Virus record (IMG/VR): IMGVR_UViG_3300038463_000081 | Span: 1 to 26,033 of that record | DNA: 26,033 bases | Direction: 5' to 3' (one strand) | From: a virus | Shown: positions 1-7,481 of the stretch, piece after piece | Layout of the letters: every line of letters starts with the position of its first letter | Position numbering within the stretch: the stretch's first letter is position 1 | Notes under the pieces: generated by a model | The model's input: the letters and a program-made list of their open reading frames with translations, nothing else | Told to the model about the DNA's origin: nothing | Database searches by the model: none | Program-made: the position numbers and the translations under genes

Positions 1-175
1 TTTATCAAGGTAGTACAAACTAATATTGATAAGATTAGTAAACAAAAGCAGAGTTTTATCAAGGTAGTACAAACTAATATTGATAAGATTAGTAAACAAA
101 AGCAGAGTTTTATCAAGGTAGTACAAACTAATATTGATAAGATTAGTAAACAAAAGCAGAAGTTTATCAAGGTAG
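1..175 (+). repeat. 54-bp in-frame tandem repeat, three copies plus a partial
   Basis: Units start at 1, 55 and 109 (each opens TTTATCAAGGTAGTACAAAC). The first two are identical; the third differs at two bases near its end; a fourth stops after 13 bases at 175. Fifty-four bases equal 18 codons, so copy-number change keeps the frame. The array probably runs past the left edge. There are no unique spacers, so it is not CRISPR. Confidence 0.95.
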
Positions 176-2820
176 GCCAATCTTACAGCACCAACCAACA
201 AAATCCAATTAATACTCTTGCTTATGTTACTAATTACTTCGGTAATTCTGTCTCTGTTATTAATACCCGTTTAAATACAGTAGTTTCAGTAATTAGTGGA
301 AGCAATTATGGATTTAATGGTCCTAACGGAGTAACTCTTACTCCTTCAGGGAATTTGTTATATGTTACGAATCATTTAGCTAATTCAATCTCTGTTATTA
401 ATACTCCTTCGAACACTTTAAATACGATCATTAGTGGAACTAGTTTTGGATTTAATGGATTTGGCAATACTAGTTCCTTTTCTAAAGTTATGGCTATTAA
501 TCCTGCTGGAACTTTAGGATATGTCAGTAATGATGGTAATAGTACTATTTCTGTAATTAATATTCCTGCGAATACTTTGAACACAATTATTAGTGGTAAT
601 GGTCTATTTTTTAATAATTCAGTAGCAATTAATCCTGCGGGAACATTACTGTATGGAGTTAACTTTAGTGTACCATCCATCTCTGTATTCAATATACCAG
701 CAAATACAGCTAATACAATAATTAGTGGTAGTAGTTATGGATTCGTTGAACTATCTGTTGTTAGTTTTGATCCAGCGGGAAATTTTCTTTATGTTGTAGA
801 CGCATTTAATTCTAATGTAGTAGCTATTAATCTTCCGAGTAATACGTTCAGTTCAAATATTACTGTAGGAAATAGTCCACAGAATATGGTAATTAATTCA
901 ACTGGGTCTTTAGGGTATGTAGTTAACTATGGGACTGGCTCTGCTAGTACTAATACTATTTCAGTTTTAAACATTCCAGCAAATACTATCAATACTACTA
1001 TTTCACAGGTTACCGGTTCATTTCATCGTCCTATGAATATTGCTATAAATTCTGACGGTACAGATATTTATGCTCCTAATGAATCTACAAGTACTCTATC
1101 GATAATTAACGTTCCTGCAAATACTCTTAATACAGCACTATCAGATACTAGTTTTCTTTTTAATAGTCTAGGCAATATTGATATTACTACTACTGGAAAC
1201 TTTATCCCCTTTGTATCCAAGGGTACAAAAGGAGTACAAACTAATATTACACGTTTTCCCACTACTTATATGATCCGTATAGCTAGTGTTGTTTGGGTTA
1301 ATACTGTTCGTTTAGTGAAGCAGAAGAACTGGGTTCCTAAAGTTGTACAAATACAAACAATCAAAGTATCCAAACTTGTCTCAAAAATAGTTAAACCTGT
1401 GCGAATTAATACAATTCGATTGGGTAAGACTATAACCAAAAATGTACGAGCAGTGTTTGTAGAAAAAGCCGGTGAAATTGGCAGAATATTCTACCGAATG
1501 ATATCTGCAGCAATGGTCTACATTGCTAATACTGGTTCGGGTAACATACAACGAATTATTGTAATGGTGCAGGTTAATGCTGCTAGAATTAACAAGCAAA
1601 AGAATGCAATACTACGAACTGTACAAGTACGAACTGCTCGAATTAGCAAACTGAAGATTACTTCAATCAAGTTGTTACAAACCAATATTGCTCGAATTAA
1701 TAAGATAAAGACTTCTACCTTTAGAGTTGTTAAAATTCAGTCAGTCAAATTAGTCAAGTCAGCTAATAAGAATATCCATACTGTCCAAGTACAAGCACTC
1801 AAATTACGGAAATCTATTACTAAGAATGTTCATACTGTCTGGGTTAATACTGTTCGAAATAGCAAGACTGTAACCAAATTTAAGAAACTCGTTCAAATAA
1901 ATATTGCTAGAATTAATAAACAAAAGAACTGGATTGCTAGATCGGTATTCGTACAAAGCATTAAACAATCTAAGACAAAAAATGCTATTGTTCGTGGAGT
2001 AAAGATTTCTTCTGCATTTGCTAGAAAATCAGTTGCCAAATCTGTTAAATCAGTATATGTACAAAAATCGGGAGAACTCGGTCGAATTTTCTACCGAATT
2101 ATTGCTACTACCTTTATTCAGAGTACTAAACTTTCTAAATCATTAGTTAAAAGCATTAAAAGCAACTTAATTAGAAGTACCCGACTCAGTAAGACTAAAT
2201 CTACTAATATTACAACTACTGAAGTTCAAAATGCTCGAATTAATAAGCAAAAACGATGGAATGCCAAGGTAGATCGAGTACAAAGTGTTAAATTCACCAA
2301 GACTAAATCTGCAATTCTCAAAGTTGTAGAAATTTTTGCTAATAGACTTTCAAAGCAAAAGAATACTACTATAAAATCCACTGCTGTTTCTTCAATGAGA
2401 TTGAAGAAAAAAGCATCTAAGAGCACCCAAGCTGCACAGATTGTTTCGGCTACTGTTACTAGGGCAACCAACAGAGATAGAAGAATTACCTCAGGTCTCA
2501 CTTACACAATTGCATCAAGTAGATCAGTTACTAGATATCGTCAGTTTAAAGCCGTTATGGTTAATGCTTTGAGAACCAACAAAGGTATTAAAAAAGATAT
2601 TACAGTTTCTAGTACGAATATCTCATCTATTCTCAGAGCGAGTGTTCCTTGGAAATTCCTAATACAGTTTGTCACAAAGATTGTATCTTCCAAGAGTCAA
2701 ACTATTGAAAAACCAGGTCATGCTAGACCTGATCCTGATTTCTGGGACCCAAACATGATTGATTCATCTACCCCAGGAGTGGATGGTCTAGTTTACGGTA
2801 ACCCTGACGACGATAGATAA
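1..2820 (+). CDS. Partial propeller/repeat surface protein (5' end outside window)
   Basis: The frame is open from base 1, so the true start lies to the left; a TTG at 355 is only an internal codon. Visible layout of 939 residues: residues 1-58 are tandem 18-residue repeats; residues about 73-414 hold seven successive units built on a (L/A)YVTN...(S/V)INxPxNT pattern, each ending in a PAG(T/N)-like turn, matching YVTN-family beta-propeller repeats; residues about 430-828 hold about 22 further 18-residue units rich in Lys and Arg; the last 110 residues break the pattern and end in an acidic tail. Seven units would close one propeller. I infer a virion-surface adhesin or long fibre from the repeats and the neighbouring peptidase and fibre genes. 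YVTN propellers are known from surface proteins. The 18-residue repeat matches no family I can name. No membrane segment is visible. Confidence 0.8.
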   Translation, partial: FIKVVQTNIDKISKQKQSFIKVVQTNIDKISKQKQSFIKVVQTNIDKISKQKQKFIKVGQSYSTNQQNPINTLAYVTNYFGNSVSVINTRLNTVVSVISGSNYGFNGPNGVTLTPSGNLLYVTNHLANSISVINTPSNTLNTIISGTSFGFNGFGNTSSFSKVMAINPAGTLGYVSNDGNSTISVINIPANTLNTIISGNGLFFNNSVAINPAGTLLYGVNFSVPSISVFNIPANTANTIISGSSYGFVELSVVSFDPAGNFLYVVDAFNSNVVAINLPSNTFSSNITVGNSPQNMVINSTGSLGYVVNYGTGSASTNTISVLNIPANTINTTISQVTGSFHRPMNIAINSDGTDIYAPNESTSTLSIINVPANTLNTALSDTSFLFNSLGNIDITTTGNFIPFVSKGTKGVQTNITRFPTTYMIRIASVVWVNTVRLVKQKNWVPKVVQIQTIKVSKLVSKIVKPVRINTIRLGKTITKNVRAVFVEKAGEIGRIFYRMISAAMVYIANTGSGNIQRIIVMVQVNAARINKQKNAILRTVQVRTARISKLKITSIKLLQTNIARINKIKTSTFRVVKIQSVKLVKSANKNIHTVQVQALKLRKSITKNVHTVWVNTVRNSKTVTKFKKLVQINIARINKQKNWIARSVFVQSIKQSKTKNAIVRGVKISSAFARKSVAKSVKSVYVQKSGELGRIFYRIIATTFIQSTKLSKSLVKSIKSNLIRSTRLSKTKSTNITTTEVQNARINKQKRWNAKVDRVQSVKFTKTKSAILKVVEIFANRLSKQKNTTIKSTAVSSMRLKKKASKSTQAAQIVSATVTRATNRDRRITSGLTYTIASSRSVTRYRQFKAVMVNALRTNKGIKKDITVSSTNISSILRASVPWKFLIQFVTKIVSSKSQTIEKPGHARPDPDFWDPNMIDSSTPGVDGLVYGNPDDDR
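1288..2484 (+). repeat. Degenerate 18-residue protein repeat array (about 22 units)
   Basis: Reading from 1288, units recur every 54 bases at 1342, 1396, 1450, then from 1564 to 2050 without a break in register, and again from 2107 to 2431. A typical unit is MVQVNAARINKQKNAILR: hydrophobic-x-hydrophobic-Gln/Asn, then Arg/Lys near position 8, Lys near 11, and Lys/Arg at 18. Two irregular places (a 20-residue unit at 1504 and one extra codon at 2104) each follow a unit ending in GRIFYR. Alternating hydrophobic positions suggest beta structure, but the fold is not known to me. Confidence 0.8.
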
Positions 2821-2884
2821 CAATTTTATCGAGTCGGGAACTCACACTAGAGAACGTAAAGAGGATAAAAAAAAGGCAAAAAAA

Positions 2885-3496
2885 ATGACTTGGTACTCAA
2901 TCTATAATCGAGAAAATGCAGGAGTAGAAGCCCTTAAGCATGGTGAAACTCAAGATGGTGTTCCTTATGTATGGGGTGGAGAGACTTCAGGTGTAGGTTT
3001 TGACTGCTCAGGTCTTACTCAATGGGCTTATACTTCTGTAGGCTTATCTATTCCTCGTACAACTCAAGAACAATTTAAAGTATGCCAACTAGATCGTGGT
3101 ACTCCACTTCTCCCTGGAGACCTTCTTTTCATTGCAGGAGCCGATGGAACTGATACTGAACCAGGCCATGTAATGATATATCACTCTCCTGGATTAGTAT
3201 TACAGGCCCCATTTACTGGTGAAGATGTCAATGTCGGTCCTTATGATACTGAAGTATATTCATTTTCTACTCGACCAGGTGATCTTTACGGAGCAACAAT
3301 CCAAGGTCCAACGAGTAAAGACTTAAAAGATAATAAACTTGAACGACTAGCTAGCCCTGCAGCTGAAACTCTTGCTCTTAAAAATGGTTGGCAAGTTCGA
3401 GGGTGGAATGGAAAAAACTTCCCTATTCTTCCTTTACAGGGTATTCCTGCAGGAGTTTGCAAATATACTTCAGTTGACTTTCGCAAAAAGAAGTAG
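2885..3496 (+). CDS. NlpC/P60-family cell-wall peptidase
   Basis: A 203-residue protein. Residues about 14-130 form an NlpC/P60 papain-like fold: VPYVWGG at the N-terminal edge, the nucleophile Cys41 in FDCSGLTQWAY, the PGDLLF turn, His95 in PGHVMIY, and Gln107 exactly 12 residues later at the usual third catalytic position. The family cleaves peptide stems of peptidoglycan, typically gamma-D-Glu to diamino acid bonds. The last 70 residues are a basic extension ending in RKKK that I do not recognise. It starts 64 bases after the propeller gene behind a purine-rich leader and ends 9 bases before the fibre gene. It could be a virion-bound tail lysin or a lysis endolysin. The lack of a holin nearby and the tail context favour the former. 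Confidence 0.88.
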   Translation: MTWYSIYNRENAGVEALKHGETQDGVPYVWGGETSGVGFDCSGLTQWAYTSVGLSIPRTTQEQFKVCQLDRGTPLLPGDLLFIAGADGTDTEPGHVMIYHSPGLVLQAPFTGEDVNVGPYDTEVYSFSTRPGDLYGATIQGPTSKDLKDNKLERLASPAAETLALKNGWQVRGWNGKNFPILPLQGIPAGVCKYTSVDFRKKK

Positions 3497-3505
3497 AAGA
3501 AATAA

Positions 3506-4594
3506 ATGGTTAATAGGTTACGTGCAGATTTTCTAACTGGTATCTGTAGTATTACAGCAGGTAATCCTGCTACTTTAACTACTACAACGGGAATTAATAT
3601 CAGTATTGGAAGTAATCAATATCTTCCAATTGTTCTAAATCCTGCACCTTTCGATGGAATTATAACTAATTCAGAAATTGTTTATACTACGGGAGCATAT
3701 TCCCCAGGAACCACTAACTTTACTGTAAATAGAGCACAAGAAGGCACAACCAGTCTCGGATCTCAAACAAATATTCCTTGGATATCAGGGCCAACAGTTC
3801 AAGACTTCGGCATTCTTAATGGAATGATTAACGGGGATTTTCCTATACCTACGGCAAGTGGGCAAGTTTTAGGAGCTACTGCTAGTGGTATTGGAACAGT
3901 TGTTTGGATTCCTCCTTATGGAGTTACTGTTTCTGGATCACAAGTATATGGATATTTGTCTCATGCTACAATTAGTGGTAGTCAAGTAGTTGGTTTTTCG
4001 ACTCTCGTTAGTGGTTATAATGTATATGGTAACCTCAGTAATGCTACAATCAGTGGAAGTGATATAGTTGGCCCTATAGCTTTAGTTAATGGATCTACTG
4101 CTACTACCCAATCAGCATTAAATGATAGTACCGATGTTTCTACGACTGCCTATACTGATGCTGCTGTATTAGTTGAAACAAATAGAGCAGTAACTGAAGA
4201 AATAACACTTTCAAATGCTATTAATAGTTATGCCAATACAACATTAACTTTTACTAATAAAAGAATTACTAAAAGAGTCTATGGTCCAACTAGTGATGTA
4301 ACGAGCGCTATACTTACAGACAATTACGATGTATTTTATTTTACTAATGTAGGAGGAACAGGACTTATCGAATGTTGGACTGCATCTCCTAATGAAGGAG
4401 ATGAAATTGACATGTCCTTTACTACATCGGGTGGAACTCATAGTATTTCTTTTAGTAGCGCTGGTGGGGGAAGTCCAGGATTTGAATCCTCGGGCACGGT
4501 CGTACTTCCAACGACAATAAGCACTACACGATTAGATCTACATTTTATATTTAATTCAGCTACTAGTAACTTCCGTCTTGTCTACAAAGCATAA
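3506..4594 (+). CDS. Tail-fibre-like structural protein
   Basis: A 362-residue Ser/Thr/Gly-rich protein. Residues about 70-100 carry TVNRAQEGTT followed by a WISGPT turn, a pattern common near the N-terminus of phage fibre and collar proteins. Residues about 145-200 contain two related stretches with ATISGSQVVG and ATISGSDIVG, a short beta repeat. Residues about 208-245 hold a TTAYTDAAVLVETNRAV helix of the kind seen in fibre stalks. The last 115 residues look like a beta-sandwich tip (DNYDVFYFTN, then a Gly/Ser-rich run). This supports a trimeric fibre or tip but gives no receptor. Its place before the neck genes, far from the baseplate genes, is unusual. There is no strong ribosome-binding site, only AGAAGA before the ATG. 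Confidence 0.65.
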   Translation: MVNRLRADFLTGICSITAGNPATLTTTTGINISIGSNQYLPIVLNPAPFDGIITNSEIVYTTGAYSPGTTNFTVNRAQEGTTSLGSQTNIPWISGPTVQDFGILNGMINGDFPIPTASGQVLGATASGIGTVVWIPPYGVTVSGSQVYGYLSHATISGSQVVGFSTLVSGYNVYGNLSNATISGSDIVGPIALVNGSTATTQSALNDSTDVSTTAYTDAAVLVETNRAVTEEITLSNAINSYANTTLTFTNKRITKRVYGPTSDVTSAILTDNYDVFYFTNVGGTGLIECWTASPNEGDEIDMSFTTSGGTHSISFSSAGGGSPGFESSGTVVLPTTISTTRLDLHFIFNSATSNFRLVYKA

Positions 4595-4600
4595 GGAAAA

Positions 4601-5476
4601 ATGGCTCGATTAAGACCAGTTCCGCTCTATGCAGACCAATATCCTATTGGTGTAGCTATTTTTAATAATGGTGTATTAACTGACCCCGATAGTGAACAAG
4701 TATACTTAGAAGTTATTCAGCAAGAAAGTAATACAGTTATTATTCCTAGTGGAACTATGGCAACCAGACAGGGTGTTGGTCTTTACAATTATCTATTAGG
4801 AAATAATGAAACAACTGTTCCTGGAGTTAACCAAGTAACTTGGACATGGACAGCTTCTGGTATGCCTATAACCTTTATTGACTATTACTATCAAGCTGAT
4901 ACTCCAATGTACTACTACAGTTCATTAACTGAAAATCAGAGAAATATAGTAGTTAGTATAGGTCACAGAATAGATAGATCATTTGATAGTTCATATGGTG
5001 GACCATATCTACAGGACCTTCCACAAGCAGGTATGAACATTTATGAAGATATTGCCATGGTCTGGACTAATGAAACAATGGACTATGTTAACTATGAATT
5101 TCAACCAATTTTTAATCCTGCATGGGGTGTTGGAGTAAACGCTATTGCTCAGATCCCTCAACAGTATGCAGGAATGGTTAATTCACAGGTTTATGCTCAC
5201 TTCTTAAAGCACATTGCTCGAAACTACATTGAACAACCAATGCCAGAAAATATGACAGCAGTTTGGAATAATCGTAGAGATTATTATGAGCGTTGGTGGC
5301 GTTTATATGAATTTGATAAAGAAATAGCTGACAAGCAGTTACGTCAGGTTAAGCGTTGGTATTTGATTGGTTCCAAGAGAGCTATGTTGGTGGCTGGGGG
5401 GCTAATTCCAAGGACATTTATTAATCCAGCAAACGGTGGAGCTCACTATGGAACAGCCAATATAGGTGGGTGGTAG
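4601..5476 (+). CDS. Probable neck/head-tail connector structural protein
   Basis: A 291-residue protein starting at ATG 6 bases after the fibre stop, with AAGGA overlapping that stop. Residues about 1-95 look like an immunoglobulin-type beta domain (GVAIFNNGVLTDPDSE, then GVGLYNYLL and VTWTWTASG). The rest is aromatic and mostly helical, with KHIARNYIEQPMPEN and a helix rich in Trp, Arg and Tyr (NNRRDYYERWWRLYEFDKE). The order fibre, this gene, CxxC protein, gp10-like protein, terminator-like protein, sheath suggests a neck or connector component. I do not recognise a named family. A homing endonuclease gene follows directly after its TAG stop, so its C-terminus (NIGGW) is probably intact. 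Confidence 0.5.
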   Translation: MARLRPVPLYADQYPIGVAIFNNGVLTDPDSEQVYLEVIQQESNTVIIPSGTMATRQGVGLYNYLLGNNETTVPGVNQVTWTWTASGMPITFIDYYYQADTPMYYYSSLTENQRNIVVSIGHRIDRSFDSSYGGPYLQDLPQAGMNIYEDIAMVWTNETMDYVNYEFQPIFNPAWGVGVNAIAQIPQQYAGMVNSQVYAHFLKHIARNYIEQPMPENMTAVWNNRRDYYERWWRLYEFDKEIADKQLRQVKRWYLIGSKRAMLVAGGLIPRTFINPANGGAHYGTANIGGW

Positions 5477-5481
5477 AAAAT

Positions 5482-6372
5482 ATGGAAAAAGGAGTTTACA
5501 AACACACTTTAGAAACTAAAGAGAAATTATCAAAGTTAGCTAAGGGGAGGGTTAGTCCCCGCAAGGGTGTTCATCTCTCAGACGAGACAAAAGAGAAACT
5601 TCGTCAAGCTAATCTTGGTAAAGTTGGTTTAGTTGGTTCTAAAAATCCAATGTATGGTAAATCAATGTCCGAAGAATCTAAAGAAAAGGCTAGAAAAACT
5701 AATGCTTCTAAAGTACGCAATTTTACGTGCACTAGATGTAATGAAATTAAAACTTGTAATAATTCTGGAAGACTCCGAAAAACTTGTGATACTTGTTTGA
5801 ATAAACTTAATCCTTGCATATGTGGCTGCGGTGAATTCGTAAGAGCAGCACACAATAATTCTCAACTTATTTCTGGTCATAATACTACTTTAATACCATC
5901 TGAAGAAATGAAGCGTCGTGGCCAAAAATCTATAGATTCACGAAGAAAAAATGGAACTTTATCTCCTTCGCCTGAAACTAGAAAAAAAATCTCAAAATCT
6001 GTTATTAAAGCTCATAAAGATGGCAAATTAAAAAATTCTCATGGCATTAGGCATTCTAAAGGTGAGCTTTCGCTAAAACCATATCTTGAATCATTAGGAT
6101 ATATTCATGAGGGAGACAAAAGTTTACGTATTTCTAATGGTTTCAGAACTAGATACCCTGATTACTACAATCCAGAAACCAAACAGATAGTTGAATATTT
6201 TGGTACCTATTGGCATCGTGATCGAAAATTGCCCAAAGGTAAAAAACACGCAACTGAGCAAGAAGTAATTAATTGGTACTATAAACAGGGTTGGGAATGT
6301 ACTGTGGCCTGGGAAGATCAAACTCCTGAAATTATTGAACATCTTCAAGAAATCTCTGCCGGTAAACTCTAG
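5482..6372 (+). CDS. Homing endonuclease with NUMOD3 repeats and Vsr-like nuclease domain
   Basis: A 296-residue protein from ATG 5482; an in-frame GTG at 5470 would add four residues and overlap the previous gene. Residues about 5-75 contain NUMOD3-type DNA-binding repeats (ETKEKLSK, SDETKEKLRQANLGK, KNPMYGKSMSEESKEKAR). Residues about 78-125 hold Cys pairs (CTRC, CDTC, CICGCG) likely to bind zinc. A second basic helix-rich stretch follows. The C-terminus (about 190-285) resembles the Vsr/PD-(D/E)xK fold used by EDxHD homing nucleases: Glu195 in a KGELSLKPYLESLGY helix, Asp227 in RYPDYYNP, Glu238 in IVEYFG and His245 in YWHRDRK. It sits between two structural genes and keeps both intact. I infer a free-standing mobile gene that cuts alleles lacking it. 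Confidence 0.85.
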   Translation: MEKGVYKHTLETKEKLSKLAKGRVSPRKGVHLSDETKEKLRQANLGKVGLVGSKNPMYGKSMSEESKEKARKTNASKVRNFTCTRCNEIKTCNNSGRLRKTCDTCLNKLNPCICGCGEFVRAAHNNSQLISGHNTTLIPSEEMKRRGQKSIDSRRKNGTLSPSPETRKKISKSVIKAHKDGKLKNSHGIRHSKGELSLKPYLESLGYIHEGDKSLRISNGFRTRYPDYYNPETKQIVEYFGTYWHRDRKLPKGKKHATEQEVINWYYKQGWECTVAWEDQTPEIIEHLQEISAGKL

Positions 6373-6707
6373 TGTCAAGATTTGCTGCATCAGAACCTTT
6401 AAAAGATCCATCACTTAATAAAGTCGACGATAAGACAACGGATAAGCCATTGAAGCTTTTTAGTATGTATCGTCGTGGTGACATTTCAGAAGATCATGAT
6501 GAAAATCAAAGAACAGATCCTGATAAACCACAATTTGATGGTGTAATATTTAGAAGTGGTAAGTGTGTAATATCGTGGAATACAGAAGCAAAATCAGTAG
6601 CTGTCTTTGACAGTTTTGAAGAATTAATGAAAATTCACGGACATAATAAACCTGGAATTGACGATAGATATCAATCTGAGATAAAATATTACGATATATC
6701 AGAATAA
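6372..6707 (+). CDS. Small conserved-context protein of unknown function
   Basis: A 111-residue acidic protein. Its GTG start overlaps the TAG stop of the homing endonuclease by one base. The N-terminal 45 residues are polar and probably disordered (SEPLKDPSLNKVDDKTTDK, then SEDHDENQRTDPDK). Residues about 55-90 could form a small beta-beta-alpha fold (GVIFRSGKCVISWNTEAKSV, then a DSFEELMKIHG helix). I recognise no family. It lies inside the neck gene cluster, so a minor structural or assembly role is possible but not shown. Confidence 0.6.
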   Translation: MSRFAASEPLKDPSLNKVDDKTTDKPLKLFSMYRRGDISEDHDENQRTDPDKPQFDGVIFRSGKCVISWNTEAKSVAVFDSFEELMKIHGHNKPGIDDRYQSEIKYYDISE

Positions 6708-6712
6708 ATTAG

Positions 6713-7462
6713 ATGCCTAACAATCCTGTCTTTTATCCCCCCTATATAGCTGGTAAACCCTCCTATCAACCTGTCACATCACTTACTACACTATCTGGAC
6801 AAATTGAATCTAATATTTATGTCCAAAAGTACAGAGAACAAAACAGTGAAATCGATCTACAGAGATTTCATGATGAGACACTACAAAATTTTGGAGAACA
6901 GTGTTTACTAAGATTGCTATGGCGTGCTGAAGACTTTACTGCAAATCTAGTTGGTCGTTGTATAGTTTGTCAGGATAGTGAAAGTCCCACTAATCCAGAT
7001 GTTAGTGTTCAACAAAGAGTAGCGAGATCCTATGGACAGTCAGGCAATACCTATTGTCCTAACTGCTATGGGACTTCATTCAATGGTGGTTTCCAGAATG
7101 TCGTATACCAATTATTTATGCTAGCAGCAGATACTCCAGATAAACGTAATAATCAAATAGTTGGTCAATTTTGGAATCAAAACCCAAGAGTTCAATTTAG
7201 CTGGTACCCACAAATACGACAAGGTGATCTGGTGGCTAGGGTTGAATCGTGGAGTGAAGACACCCCTACTCTGACTTCTCAGATATTCATTGTATCTAAT
7301 GTAGAACCTGTTACTGTTCGTACAGGTCCAGGACCATCTGCTGAGTATCCTTATAGAACCGGTTCTAATCCATTTCAGAATACTACTAAAATAGTTGCTC
7401 AAATTTGTACTTTAGAGAACTTACAGCCAGGACATCCATACTTCTCAGTGCCACTCTCCTAA
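6713..7462 (+). CDS. Neck-region protein with zinc-ribbon-like Cys pairs
   Basis: A 249-residue protein starting 5 bases after the previous stop. Cys83 and Cys86 (RCIVCQD) and Cys115 and Cys118 (YCPNCYGTSFNGG) give a CxxC-x28-CxxC arrangement expected of a structural zinc ribbon. A helix before it (RFHDETLQNFGEQCLLRLLW) and a beta-rich second half (QFSWYPQIRQGDLVARVE, then SQIFIVSNVEPVTVRTG) complete the chain. The second half suggests a head-closure or adaptor barrel; with the gp10-like gene next door a neck role is likely. The family name is not certain. Confidence 0.55.
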   Translation: MPNNPVFYPPYIAGKPSYQPVTSLTTLSGQIESNIYVQKYREQNSEIDLQRFHDETLQNFGEQCLLRLLWRAEDFTANLVGRCIVCQDSESPTNPDVSVQQRVARSYGQSGNTYCPNCYGTSFNGGFQNVVYQLFMLAADTPDKRNNQIVGQFWNQNPRVQFSWYPQIRQGDLVARVESWSEDTPTLTSQIFIVSNVEPVTVRTGPGPSAEYPYRTGSNPFQNTTKIVAQICTLENLQPGHPYFSVPLS

Positions 7463-7481
7463 CTTCGAAGGAGTAGATGAT

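Noticed and set aside
1-175. CRISPR-like periodic repeats
   Set aside because: Period is 54 bases without unique spacers, and the repeat is read in frame as part of a protein.
355-360. TTG as start of the first gene
   Set aside because: The same frame is open back to base 1 and encodes another propeller unit and the 18-residue repeats, so the start lies outside the window.
372-692. Minus-strand frame and other minus-strand frames in the window
   Set aside because: All lie inside strongly supported + strand genes, lack ribosome-binding sites, and arise from repeat or codon bias.
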